This document shows, one piece after another, positions 28,101 through 42,496 of a stretch of DNA of 64,000 nucleotides; the stretch's first letter is position 1; every line of letters begins with the position of its first letter. The notes beneath the pieces are model-generated. The model was not told the origin of the DNA, searched no databases, and worked only from the letters and a program-made list of their open reading frames with translations. Made by a program: the position numbers and the translations under genes. Source of the DNA: Diploscapter coronatus (Eukaryota > Nematoda > Chromadorea > Rhabditida > Rhabditidae); contig OZ038423.1 in NCBI GenBank assembly GCA_964036155.1, forward strand, positions 27,109,249-27,173,248. The letters are read 5' to 3'.

Positions 28101-28221
28101 AAAAACTCGCTAGAATTCAAAATTTTCAGTGGAGAGCCTGTTCGCATCGTCTCAAAAACTCACAATTTCAATATCGATAGTTTCTGGATTTCTTCTAATT
28201 CTACTGAGCCTATGGATATAG
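13161..28221 (+). CDS. Ephrin, GPI-anchored type, with a 13.4-kb first intron
   Basis: Membrane-tethered ligand of Eph receptor tyrosine kinases, used in cell sorting and axon guidance. Seven exons join in frame to 289 residues: 13161-13282, 26709-26811, 26958-27123, 27338-27445, 27496-27620, 27810-27963, 28130-28221 (TAG). Exon 1 supplies a signal peptide rich in Trp and Phe, then EIYWNSTNPL, the canonical first strand of the ephrin domain with an N-glycosylation site. It continues as IGDTLDIICPFYD. Four conserved cysteines follow the family spacing (IICPF, ELCQK, GRCVAP, GLCASH), with LKVSFRLMNP and PGVTYYFIS between them. After the domain comes a His-rich stretch (GHIHRHHHGKK) and a linker. 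The C-terminus is a hydrophobic tail (ISIVSGFLLILLSLWI) with no cytoplasmic domain, as expected for GPI addition. C. elegans has four ephrins; I cannot assign which one this matches. The split 13-kb intron model is supported by matching splice phase and by the family sequence running across the junction. Confidence 0.93.
13283..26708 (+). other. Ephrin intron 1, 13.4 kb, no recognisable gene inside
   Basis: Bounded by the donor GTTAGT at 13283 and the acceptor TTTTCAG ending at 26708. The splice joins phase 2 to phase 2 inside the first strand of the ephrin domain. No embedded gene, tRNA or known microRNA seed was recognised on either strand. It carries the densest cluster of the GTACTATTTC repeat (14301, 16391, 17463, 17596, 19102, 19144, 19191, 19311, 19353, 21831; reverse copies at 18583 and 25804). 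A partial tandem duplication lies at 26279-26395. Long first introns in developmental ligand genes often hold enhancers; that role is inference here. Confidence 0.75.
26279..26395 (+). repeat. Imperfect two-copy tandem repeat, about 50 bp units
   Basis: Unit 1 (26279-26331) and unit 2 (26347-26395) both begin TAAAACATAG, share AACAGGC with C or T following, and end TTTGACAAA. They differ by substitutions and short indels and are separated by about 15 bp. The pair lies in ephrin intron 1, about 310 bp before exon 2, and looks like a local duplication without coding potential. Confidence 0.6.
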
Positions 28222-30511
28222 TCAACGTTTCAAAAATATGAATTTGCAATAATTTGAAATTTTGCGATGAACATTAAAATTTCCCCTTTGAAATTTTCTA
28301 CTTCATCTCGAAATTTTTGAATATCACATTTTCTAGACGGGTGAAAATCGATTTTATTCATTTCGTACGGGTTTTGCAAAACAAGAGACTTGACATAAAG
28401 GACCTCTGTAGGAAAAAATTATGTAAATTTGGCGACGTATTGATCGTAATTCGCATTGGAGAAAAGTAAAATTTTCAAATTTACGCCAAATTTCCACTGA
28501 ATTTGTTCCTCGAAGATATGAAATTTTCAATTTATTTTCGTGCTCTGTTCTCAACTTTCCTTTTTAAATATCAAGCTTATACGGTTCGACTTTTGTGCAT
28601 TCAAAATTAAAAAGTTTCCCAGCAATTTTTCAGCTTTCAGTTTTCTTTTCAGAATTTTTTTTAATCCCAAAATCATGCCGGTTCTCTGGGTTTAAAATTT
28701 CTGAACTTTCTACAAGTGGGCAATTAAAACATTCAAATTGTCCCAATTCTCATGCGGACCTGTGATATTTTTTAATGAACACCAAAAATGTCCCTAGATC
28801 AAATTTCTGTACAAAATAAATAAATTTTAAAAATTCGATTCTTTGCTCGGATATTTTCACTATCCTTTGTTGCCTGCATTTTTATTTTCGCATAGTATGC
28901 ATCTTTGTCCAGCACTTGTAACTTTAGTCTTTATGTTGTGATTTTTAACAACTTGATCTTCAGTATTCGGAAAGTTTAGACCGGAAAAAAGCATTTTTCG
29001 AGCCGAATTTTAGAATTTGGAAATTTCGAGACGCTGGATTTTTCAGGGAAATTTTTTTGAACGGTAGGTTTTTCAAATTTTGAAAAATCTAGTGGGTGGT
29101 GAATTTTAGAAATTAGATTTTCCAAAAGTAGCGGATTTGACTTACTAGTAGATTCCTCAAATCGCGGGTTATAATGTGATGAGATGTTCCAATATCTTCC
29201 CGATGTTATATCGGACAGTTTGATAGATGAGGTTGTCAGGGTTGGGAGGAAATGAAAGGGAACAGAGGAAGGGAGGGGTAAAGGGATGGGATAAGAGGTC
29301 GGATCAAAGCAAAACCGCCAGGATCAGTTCATTATAGGGAGACCTAAATCGAATTATGCAAAGATGGGGACCTAGCCCTGAGAAGAGCAGAAATTTGAAT
29401 ATCGGAACACTATAATTAGATCGTATTTGAGGGGGAATAGGGAGATTTTTGAAAGAAAAATGGAATGTTTTTAATCACTAGAAAGCACGACAAATACGAA
29501 TAATAATTTTTGGTCTGAGAGGCGAGATTAACATTTTTAACCCCCCTTTGAGTCAAAGTGAGGCGAATTTGACGGATTTTTTTTTTTCAATTTTCGTGCA
29601 GTTTTTCAGAAATTTCTTTATTCAGCAGTGTAAAAACCCTTACTTGACACGAAAAAATCAAGGAAATTTTGCACGATGCATAGTATTTTTTGAAGAAGCG
29701 GTTCAAAGTTCGGTAATTTGAAAAATGAACCACCATAGAATTTTCGAAAAGGCGCATTTTTCAAATTCTCGTAAAAAATGAAATGAAAAATTCTATCACA
29801 GACCGAAAAATCGAGTAAAACACAGTGATTCTAGGCACGAATTTTACAAAGCAGGACCTAAAAGTGTTCATCTTACAGAGCTAAAATTCCAAAGATGGAG
29901 AAGGAATTTTGCGCTGAAATTTGGATTTTAAAATCTCAGGCAAAAGCGATAGAGAGATCTAATAAAAATCCAACGATACAAATTTGAGGATGGGGGGTCT
30001 ACAGATTTAGTATTTCTAGGACGAACATTTTCTGGGAAGCGCACCATTTTTTCTAGAAATTTTCTTTAAATTGGCTAATTTTGAAAAATGGCGTACTTAT
30101 CAAAAAATTGAAAAGGGGAAGCGCTTTCGAAAAAAAGAATGTCGGGGAATAATGAGTAAGCGAATATCCGTATTGAACGAAATGACGATCGATAAAACAT
30201 CCATGAAAGGAAAAAAGGAAATAAAAATTCAAGTAAAAGAAATACAAAAAAGGCAGGCAAGGGGGCTACTGTAATTCCGAAAATTTTCAAATAGAACATT
30301 CAGGCCCTCTTTTTCAGATTTCAACAATTTTCGCTTTTTTTCAAATATAAAATATTCAGGCATTCAAAAATATAGGAAAATAGGTTCTTTGAATTTCTCG
30401 GAAACAAAGACTCCTCTCGTCTATTCAAAAATTTCGAGAGTAGCCCTTCAGAATCTGGATTTTTCGGGGCGATTTTTCCAACTATTTCACCAAATTCGAA
30501 TTTTCAGTGTT
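28222..30511. other. Convergent intergenic region between ephrin and TMEM115-like genes
   Basis: About 2.3 kb between two stop codons facing each other. It must contain the 3' UTRs of both genes. A candidate AATAAA for the ephrin transcript occurs at 28815-28820. No coding region was recognised. Overlapping open frames on both strands at 30053-30299 are AT-rich low-complexity sequence without family motifs. Confidence 0.6.
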
Positions 30512-33500
30512 TTATTCCTTGATTCCCTTGTAGACCTCTTCGCTTTGCGTCGGTTGAGTGATGTTGGTGGCTTGGGTCAGAGATTCGTTGTTCAGGTTCG
30601 AAGCCAAACTCTGAAATTTTCTAATTTTTGCGTTTTCTTAAGATTTCGAGCAAAATCAAGATTTTAGAAAATTTAGTTTTCTAAAACTCTTTAAAGAATA
30701 TATGAAGCATCTTTTTTTAAACAGAATTCTGAAGCTTAACCATTTTTCTGGTTTTTTCACCGATTCCTGAAAATTTTTCAAAATATTTTATTTCTTTTTT
30801 TTTCAAAAGATTAGGCAAATTAAGATTTTTCAAAGAATTTAGAAACTGACGTTTCCCTCCGTCTCCTGAATAGCGGGCTCGCTTTTGACCGACACGAATG
30901 CGTGCTCGTCCACAATTCTGGTGTTCGCTGGGGCGAATGAAGAAGACCCTGCAAGTTTTTTCTTCGTAATTTTCAGAAAATCAAAGATAGGTGGTTTATA
31001 TTAGGATGGAATTTTATCGAATTCTCAAAGGTATTTCCAATTTCAGTTTTTAGTCAACTTCGTTATAAAATTATATTAATTTCAAAAGAAAAAAAAAATG
31101 TTTCAACCTCGATATAAAACTATCCTCATTAACTTCAAGAAAATTGTAATTTTTTGGGCTATATATCTTCGAAAGAATTTTTTTTCTGAATTCAGACTTA
31201 ACAACCACCTTGATTCCCTCCCTCAGTGGGAATTCCGGTGGGCGACGCGGCGGCGTCCTCGTCGTCACCCCACTCATAGCCCGTGTTCGCCTTCTTCACG
31301 CGACTCAGCCGCTCGTTCAGCTCGCGAAGGGCTTTTTGCCTGCAAATTTGGAAAACTATTGATTTATGTCAAATTAACAGATTCGATTGATGTTTATATA
31401 TTTCAAAAGTTTCGAAAAAAAAGATTGTTCTGAAATATATCGATATATAGAGCTGAAATGTGTTGAAAATCTATGGGAATTTCAAGAGATTATTCAATTT
31501 TATAGGTTTCAAAACACTTCAAATAGTGTGAAATAAAATTTAATACTAGATTATACACCTGACCAGCGGAGTATTATGAAAAAAAAAAACAACTCTAACC
31601 TTCTTCTCTCTGCGTCTCTGGCCGAGGATTCCAGACCGGGCATGGAAATGGCGACTGATTGGAGAGAATGCAGGTCCACGTGACGAACCTACAATTTTCG
31701 ATTCCTTAGAAATCAATAAATTGATCATTTTATTTTAGAAATAGCCTAGCTATTTTTAACAAGTGGAGAATAAAATTTGTTTAAAAAATATCCCAGTCTA
31801 GTTTTCATTAGACAGAAAAGTTATTCTTTTATTTTCTAAATTGAGAATACCCGTCGCTTGCAAACGCCGAATCTGACGAGACTTCGGAATACGATACGAC
31901 CAATGACCGTGCATACAGGTTGGAGACGGCGCGGCCACATGCTGCAGATTTTTAAATGTTTTTTTTTTTATTTAAAAATTTTTTTAGTTAAGAATATAGT
32001 AACTGATCAACCAACATTTTGAGTATTTGCCCGCTATCTTATGAACAAGTCTCGAAACGTATGCAAACTTTTTTATTCAATTCCAATTTTTGCTATACAG
32101 AATGTTTCAATCAACCAAGTTCGCTTTTCAATTTTCTGATGGGCCATTCTCTTCTAATTAATTCAAATGCTTTTTTCAGTAAATATAGATTTCTTGAAAC
32201 ATCAATTTTTATTTGTCAAAATTTTCAATTTTGGTTTTTCTCAAAAACCAACCTTGCCCAGGTGAAATGCTCGCTGCTGTCTCCATAGACCTCGTCTGTT
32301 TCGTGCGGGTTGAAGTAGCGCAGGTACGTCCACGACACTTGGACACCGATTGCGCACTGCATCACAACGCTCTGCAAATTTTTGGATTCTTTCTAAAATA
32401 TCATGCAACTTTCTAGGTAAAGTGTCGGCAAAAATTAAGAAAAACGGGAATTTCGAAATTTTTGATGCAAAAACGGAATTTGTCAAAACATCGAACCTGT
32501 TTAGTGATCCCAGAAAGTGAGGTTATGAGCGTCAAAAGCACGGCCAGTCCGGGCAAATGCATGTATTTGACGCGGCCGAGCGGCGTGGCGACAACAATCG
32601 AGTCGGGGAGGAACTAAAATATTCATTTATTCAGAATTTTGTTTTTTTGATACCAGCAATATCAATAGAAATTTCAAATCTAATGCATTTTTGTGAAACC
32701 TACACTTGAAATTTAAAAATATCTTTTTAATTTTAATTTACGCGCTCTGATAAACAGATTAGAATTTTCATTCTCAAGCGATTATAACGTTCTCTGGGAG
32801 CCTATTTGAAGAATGATAAGATATCATTATATCTATCGCTTAATAGGAACGCACTAAAACTTATCTTTACGAAAAGTTAAATTTCTTGAAACTTATTCAA
32901 ACATTCCCTTATCGTTTTTTCCTTCAAAATTACAAATAAATTACCTACCAAAATTCTTACTTTCCAAAAGATATCATTTTTGAAACTCGTTTCTTCTCAG
33001 AAACAATATAAATCCCCGACCTGTTTGATGAGCACTAGAACAGCTGCATTGATGGGGACGAAATCGACGAGCGGATCTTCATAAACCAACTCCGTCTTTC
33101 TCGAAAACGCGTACCACAAATAGGAGAAAGCGCAGGCAAATAAAGTTGTGAAGACCTGAAACATAGAAAATTATTTTTGAAAGCTATTTATACAACACAA
33201 TGGTGTACATTCGCGTAATTAAATTTTGGAAAATGACTCGATATTTGCGAAAATTTTGAAACAATATTTGAAAATCGAATATGAAATACCTTATTAGAGA
33301 ATTTGAAAAAAATTGGCCTGTTTATAGAGAAAACTTGAAACATTCGTTAATTTTTTAGTCAAATCTCGCCAGATTAGTTTAGAAATCATACGTGAATTTT
33401 GAAAAAATCTTGAAGCACATAAAAAATCAACTATTTTTTCAGATAGAATCAGTAAAAATAGTAGAACGTTCCATTTTTTGAATTTTCGAAAAAAAAAAAC

Positions 33501-34427
33501 CTGAGTAATTGCATAGATTCTGAGGAGCGACTCGTTCGAGTTGGCCTGTCTCACAATGTTTGTGCCGACGTGCAGCGAGGCTGAAATATTTTGTTAGTTT
33601 TTGTTTAATTGTAAAAATTTTTTGAAAATTGCAAAGTTAAAAAATATTTTAGTACGAAACCCCTTTGGAGAAGTTTCATAAAGAAAAGCAAACAAATATG
33701 TTATTTATTTGAAAATCGAACAAATTTAAGATACTTTATATGCGCCTTCATTTGAGACGCTTTATAAAAAAAAAAAATACAAAAAAGAAAAAAACTAACC
33801 GATCGTCCAAGCAAATAAAAGTGGATTGGCTCCAACGAAGGGGGAAGTGATGAGTCGCCAGACTTCTATCGAGAACAGGCGGATCGGGGTCAGCGAGAGG
33901 AAAGAGAACGCTGTTGTGGAGAGCGATAGCAGAAAACCTGAAATTTATTTTTTGAAAGAATGTTTTGAGAAATAAAGAATGGCTAGATTTTGCAAGAATC
34001 TATTTTTCGATTTTGTGAAAAGCTCATGATTGTGTGAAAAAGTGATGGAAGAATATCGAGTTTGGTGAATTTTCCATTTTAAAAGTTTTACGAACCGAGT
34101 ACTCGCAGAGTGATGAGCAATCGGAACGGGAGCGCGTTGTTGCGCAGCACGTCGGAGTGCTGTTCGACCACGATCTGAAAATTTCAAATTAATCAATTAT
34201 CGATATTAGTTTATTTTTGACAATGTCGATGATTTAAACATATTCGAAAGCTATTTCGAGATTTTTTTAGTTTTGATTATATCTACGAATCGATTTAAAA
34301 TAATTATCAAATTCTTGACTCTTTTTGAAACGAATTTTTCTGATTTTTAAGAAAACCGTTGAAAAAGTCAAAATCTTGTATGTTTTCTAAAAAATCCTAC
34401 TTGTAAGTCCCCAAGAACGGACTGCAT
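30512..34427 (-). CDS. TMEM115: TMEM115-like Golgi multipass membrane protein
   Basis: TMEM115 (DUF1751) proteins are rhomboid-like, protease-dead Golgi membrane proteins linked to retrograde transport. Twelve exons join in frame to 400 residues: 34401-34427, 34096-34174, 33800-33937, 33501-33580, 33021-33155, 32497-32613, 32253-32371, 31851-31941, 31600-31688, 31209-31339, 30851-30948, 30512-30610. The N-terminal 250 residues contain several hydrophobic segments (for example around LLSLSTTAFSFLSL, VFTTLFACAFSYLWYAF and LPGLAVLLTLITSL). The cytosolic tail carries the family hallmark VAISMPGL, then DAERRRQKALRELNERLSRV, then an acidic stretch (WGDDEDAAA). The start was chosen as the ATG at 34427 in an exon entered through an acceptor near 34509. 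The first nine codons (MQSVLGDLQ) are the least certain part. It lies 567 bp after the V-ATPase-A stop on the same strand, so it may be the downstream member of an operon. Confidence 0.8.
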
Positions 34428-34993
34428 GATTGGCGGCGTACGGGCACTACTCGATTTGAACAAGTCGGATTACGGTAATCTTCAGACTCCCGACGTCAAA
34501 CGCCCATGCCCTAAAATTGCAAAAATTAGAAAATCCTCAAGTCGCGCCCGAAAATTTTCGAAATTTATACGTAATTTCGACTATTTTCAGCGCAAAAAAG
34601 CACGAAAAAATTAACGAATTTTTTTTTGTTGAAAAGTCGCACTGGAAAAAAGGATATAGAAAAGATGAAATTGGCTAAGAATGAAAGAAAAATGAAGCCT
34701 TTGAAATACGAGAAAAAATAAAATTTTGAAAATCTGTATTGACGAGGGTTGAATAGGTAGATTTGGATAGGAAATATCTGAGGTGGGGTGAAATGTGGAG
34801 AGTGAGGGTAGAAATTTGGAAGTAGGGAATTCGAGAATTTCCTAGAACGAATCGATGAGAATTGCGTTGAACCGTAGTCCAAAATATGAGAGGGCACCCT
34901 GAAAAAGATTTTTTTAAACCATGAACTATAAAAAATCGCTATTTTTGCAGAAGTTTTTAAAAATCAATAAATCAATGAGTACCTGTATTTCAT
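34428..34993 (-). other. Intercistronic region between V-ATPase-A copy and TMEM115-like gene
   Basis: Reading along the - strand, the V-ATPase-A stop (34994) is followed after about 100 bp by a good acceptor (TTTTTCAG, exon side from 34893). A second acceptor, near 34509, lies about 82 bases before the TMEM115 ATG. The first acceptor is at the spacing typical of SL2 trans-splicing in nematode operons. The sequence after it is open for 18 codons (GALSYFGLRFNAILIDSF) but has no ATG and fits neither neighbour, so it is best seen as leader or 3' UTR. Confidence 0.45.
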
Positions 34994-37621
<2,628 letters not shown>

Positions 37622-38709
37622 TCTTCTGAAAATGAGCCTTTTCTAAAGCATACAAGTTTTAAACAATACAATTTTAAAAAATCCTAGATTTAGAAAAGAA
37701 TTTCAGAAAATGTTCCTTCAAAAAACTTCAATTTTATCTGAAAATTGATCAATTCTTCCACATTCAAAATGTTTATAAATTCATGTTCCTTCTTAAAAGT
37801 GAAAGTCGGAATCCGACGAGGCAATAGATATCGATCTCTCCATCTTTCTTCTCAAGATAATTAGGCAATTATTGCAAAATTGGACAATTAGCCAGCGTTA
37901 ATTGACCAACTTTCTTAGATTTTTTTCTTGGGCCAACCTCTTTTCGAAATGCCGATCGTAGTAATGACGGACATCGAGTTGGAAACGCAAATTTTTATCG
38001 AATCTGAAAATTCTAACCTTTAAATTTTGTGAAGTAGATAGAAAAAATGAAATATTCAACGGTCTCAAACCGCTATTTCTAAATTTTGAAACGTACAAAA
38101 ATCAGAAAAAAACATTCTTTTCATCAAGAAATCTGAAAATTTGAAAGTTCACGAATAAAGAGTTAACAAAATCGACGCGTAAAGGCTGCCAGATAAAAAA
38201 TAAGGGACAATTTTTGTGTTTGAAAAAATCATTAAAAGTCGTCAAAACAAGATCACACACATCGTTGTTTGCGATAAAAATGAGATTTTTAAAGAAAAAT
38301 ACCCAGATAAATTAGCATAAAGTTGGAAATATTACACGAAAAATTGACATTTTTATAGAAATGTCTTGTAGACAAGAACGTTTACCTAGTAAATTCAGAG
38401 TTAAAGTAAACAAGTTAAAATTAAATTCGTCAAGAAAAACTTGAAATAGAACATTTTTTGAACTGGATTCTACTCCGTAGCAATAGCAGAAGGTGAAGTC
38501 TGGCTTAAAACTAGATTTTTAAACCTACCGAAGGAAAATTCTTTTTCAAGCTTTGCTTCTTTTCAAGTGAAAGTTTTTCGAAATTAAAGTTATCAAAGCA
38601 CCCTGGTTTACTAATTATAAGAAGAGAAATAAATAACAGACTTCTTCCCTTTCCAAAACAATCAAAAGGGTCTTCTATTCTTTTGATTGAAAATATAATA
38701 ACCACCCTT
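37622..38709 (-). other. Intergenic region between mig-32 and the V-ATPase-A copy
   Basis: About 1.1 kb after the mig-32 stop on the same strand. It holds the mig-32 3' end and the region upstream of the V-ATPase-A copy. An acceptor (TTTTCAG) ends at 37626, four bases before the ATG at 37621, as for spliced-leader addition. No additional exon upstream was recognised; open frames at 37898-38098 and 38511-38705 show no family motif. Confidence 0.55.
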
Positions 38710-41700
38710 CTAATACTCGATATGCTTCTTGTAGTAGAGTCTGACGGGTTTGGTCTTTGGCTGATCCCTGCATCTGGTGAGTTGGATGAATCTCATGGAG
38801 AAGTCTCTGCCCATCAACTCGTTATTGCAGAAGAGGTCGATCTCGTTGTAGCGGGAAACCTTCTTCCACATCGACATTGCCAGGTATCTCAAACAACATT
38901 TTATGTTCTTTTCTTTTTTTGATTTCAATAAATTATTTTCCTATCAATGCATTTTGTAGGCTTAAAAACGACATATGAAAATCATAATGTACAAAGCCTT
39001 TGATCAAAATAGAATATGACAACAAAATACGCTAACACCCAAATTATGTTTAAAAAAAGTCTGAAAATATATCCAGGATTGATCTTATCAATGGATCGCT
39101 AAATGCTTGGCCCAAAAATTTCACCAAAATTTGTCAATCTTTCAAAATCTTGATGGTCTTATAAAAAGTAAACATTCTGTATGCTCTAAAAATAGATTCA
39201 GGATTGATCATAAGAATGGAATGTCCATTATAAAACCAATTTGAAAAGATCTTATTCAAAAATGCATCTTCCCAACCTCTTAATCGTGTTGATAGTGGCC
39301 ATTTGACTGAGCCGGATAATGGGTCGAAGTGGACGAGGGAAGCCACGCTGACCGGGCAAAAGCTGTACCACCACCTGGAATACAAATTCTAAAATCGTCC
39401 TTTTCAAAATTTTTATGATTATCATTACATAAATCTGATTTTAATAAGGTTCAGAAATTTCATAAATTCTGAAGGAATAATTTGGAACAATGGAAGTGTG
39501 CTCTATGTGTAGGCTATATCGATTTTGAAGTCAATAATCTTTCGAAATAACTCCTCTTTATATTGATTTTGATAAGTTTCAGAGAAATCATACATTTTCC
39601 TAGTTTATTTCGAAATGGTCCGCTCAAAAAGTGTTAGTATTATTAGAAATAAATTCTTCAATTCTTTAGGAATCGATCTTTTAAAATTGCTTATCGTAAA
39701 ATCGATCCGCTAACAAGATATGTGAAAAGTTAATCTTTTTTTTAAAGTAAAAACAATCCAACCTGTGCATCTCCTCTATGATGAGAACGGCACGGGTTAC
39801 CCTTGAAGCACGTGTTAGTGTTGCGCTCTTTCTCGAGCTGAAATTTAGTATTTAGTTTCTTCTCAAAAACACAATTTGTAAAAGAATCTCTTTTCTTCGA
39901 GTTTTTAAATAGGTGTTTTCGTCAGTTTTCTGAAGGATCTTTTTCTTCGAGAAGTTATTTTTTGAGAAATGAGCTAACCAGTCTTTCCTGCCTCTGACGC
40001 TCCTCTTCATTGTCATCCACTTCTTCTCCTTTGCTCCGCTTTTCCTGCTTGATGAACTCCAGTCTTTCCTTGCGCTCCATTCTTTTTAGACCTGAACTTT
40101 TAAAATTAAATACTTTGGTTAAGTTTCATGTTTTGCTTATCCTTCATTAAAATGACTGAAGTAATGTTGTTGGAGTCCATAGTGAAAATAAATTTTGTTA
40201 CAAATAATTTATATTTCAAGAAATAATTATAAACGTTTCAAAGGAAATTCAACACCGAAGTGATAACTTAATTATAATAAATATATTCAAAATTTTCAAA
40301 CTAACCCGGAATCATTTTGTAGATGATTTCCTGCATAGTGCGGTCCATCGAGACGTACTGGGTGGGGTGGGACTGCAATTTGAGTGTTCGAATTTTTTTA
40401 ATTTGGGGGAAAAATAGCCTTTTTCAAGAAAATTTTCTGGATCATTTTGAATTTTGGAAATTATTTTCAGGTAAAGAATTCGATTTTTTAAATGAATAAC
40501 GAATAACCTGATGAATCATGCTGGCGCACTGAGGGCAGTCCGTATTCTCTCCGTCGTCGAAATATTTGAGAAGGCAGGACTTGCAGAACGTGTGACAGCA
40601 GTCCACCACTGTGCAGGCGTCGATCAGGTAGCCCTGAAAATTTTGCAATCTATTTTTATTTTATATAAGCTTCAGCCAATTCATATAACCCATATTTTTT
40701 CTCTGATTCTGATATCGATAAACTATTTATACACGAAAAACTTACGCTACAAATCGAGCACATCATGAAGGGGGCCATTCGCTGGAGGGGCACCTCATAA
40801 ATCCCTTTGGCCAGGTCCATTTTGATCGGGAACTCGTCCTTTACTTTCGAACTCGAAGATGAACTTGCAACAGTCGAGGGGCCGATCTCGTCGTACTGAA
40901 ACATGTTTCATTTTGCTCGTTCCTTAAATCGCGGCTTAACAAGCCTTACTTCTTGAGCATGCCCTAAAGTCCTAAGTTTAGTTCAACTGAGCAGAAAAAG
41001 AAGATTGTTCTTTTCTCTCGTTTTCCCACATACTTTCTTCCTTGTTCTTTGCATTTTTCAAAGGACAAGGCTCGTATAGGGTAGTGGATTTTGAAATGTT
41101 TCAAAATTATTCTATTCTCAAATAGCTCTTTCGTTAGGCAGTTAAGACCGATACTCATGTAAATACCATAAATAATATAACTCAAAAAGGTTTCAAAATG
41201 TTCGTAAAGTTATCAAGTATCATGTTCAATCGTTATTTCAGAAAAGGGGGTGGATTAAAATCGATTTGCAAATTTTTCAAGATAATTCAAAAATGTTTCC
41301 AATTATTCATAAAAACTCAGTGAATTTCACCATTTGATACTTTATTGGCTGATTTAATTTTTAAAAATTCAAAAATTACCCGATTCGCCCTTCTTCCAAC
41401 CGGCTTCTTCTCGTCCAGATTTTTCTTCCTTCCCATCTTCGAGGGACTCTTCTCGACCGACTTTTCCTTCTTCTGGAATAAAATTTTATCGATTTTCAAA
41501 AATCAATAATTTTGAGAATTATTCCAGATTGTTTTATTGAACTATCTTTCAAAATAGGGCAAAAATAAATTCTTTAAGAAATGGAGAAATTATTCTAGAC
41601 TGTTTTCTGAAATTTTGGATTTATGTTTCAACACGAGACGAGAAGAAATAGCTCTTTTAGGGAAGCATATTCAAAAATTCGGAAAATAAGAAATTTAAAT

Positions 41701-41786
41701 CTAGACAATTAGAATAAAAGTGAAAATACCGATTTCTCCTTGGCTTCTCGAACCGTCGCTCGACCACCACCTCTTCCCCGCTTCAT
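38710..41786 (-). CDS. mig-32: Polycomb group RING finger protein (PCGF, MIG-32-like)
   Basis: PCGF proteins pair with a RING1-type partner to ubiquitinate histone H2A; in C. elegans MIG-32 works with SPAT-3 in neuronal migration and axon guidance. Nine coding exons join in frame to 318 residues: 41730-41786, 41380-41472, 40746-40895, 40508-40633, 40306-40372, 39979-40091, 39763-39837, 39277-39374, 38710-38887. A basic N-terminus (MKRGRGGGR) precedes the C3HC4 RING. Its cysteines are CSICS then, across an intron, CTVVDCCHTFCKSCLL and CPQC. A charged coiled region (RKERLEFIKQEKRSKGEE) follows. The C-terminal RAWUL ubiquitin-like domain shows YLAMSMWKK and LFCNNELMGRDFSMRFI, ending KPVRLYYKKHIEY. 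The start is the only ATG in frame in the second transcribed exon. It lies about 700 bp downstream of the cpsf-4 stop on the same strand. Confidence 0.88.
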
Positions 41787-42496
41787 AGTGGTCGTTCTTG
41801 AATTTCCGCTTCTTTGCGTCTCTCCAATTTCTATGTTCTCTCGTCTTTTCGCAGGTCGCTTCTGAAAATCAATAAAATCATCGTAGATCGTTTAAAAAGT
41901 CTCGGTGGAATTGTAAACTTTCTAAAATATCGACTTATTTTTCTAGAAAATTTCCAAGAAGCCCCCTTATTTTTAAAGCCCCCGAGATTCACGAGTTTAA
42001 AGTTTTGGAATTTTGCCTTTTTTCAGAAGATTTCATCAGAAAATTTCTTCTATAAATTTAGAAAACCCGAAAATCTTACCTTTTTCCGACTAGTCCTCTG
42101 AGAGATACGTTGGAATTATGAGAGGTCGAGTGGGGCTGAAGAGACGCTGAGAAATCGAATTCGCCTTGGGCCAGGTTTTTGGCCTTGGAGCGCACTTCCC
42201 GTCTTTACTGCAAGAATAAAGCTAGTACTTCTTGAAAATGTCAAATTTTCGTGAAAGTTCGCCTAATTTGTATTAAACCTATAGGAATTTCAAAGTAGGT
42301 GAACTTTCCAATAGCCCAAAGGAAGCTGTGCAAAACTGAAAAATCGTGAAGGTAGCAAAGCTAGTGCTAATTCAACCAAACAAAAGCTAAAAAATAAAAA
42401 TGAGATCATAAAATTTATGAATTGACCGAAAACAATGTATAAATAACAATGGACAGTGAAAATGTGTTTGAAATAATACAGGATAGATCTTTTTTA
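41787..42496 (-). promoter_or_regulatory. cpsf-4/mig-32 intercistronic region with SL2-type acceptor and leader exon
   Basis: About 290 bp after the cpsf-4 stop there is a strong acceptor (TTATTCTTGCAG) opening an exon at 42207. That exon runs to a donor GTAAG at about 42078. A second exon starts at 41862 and contains the mig-32 ATG at 41786. The 42079-42207 exon is open in one frame (39 codons, RREVRSKAK...) but has no ATG, and its splice phase leads into a stop, so I read it as untranslated leader. The spacing suits a downstream operon gene. Confidence 0.5.

Noticed and set aside
4..32000. Frequent TAGGTTTCAAAA motif in non-coding DNA
   Set aside because: Seen many times across introns and intergenic DNA alike, with no fixed context; probably background composition of this genome.
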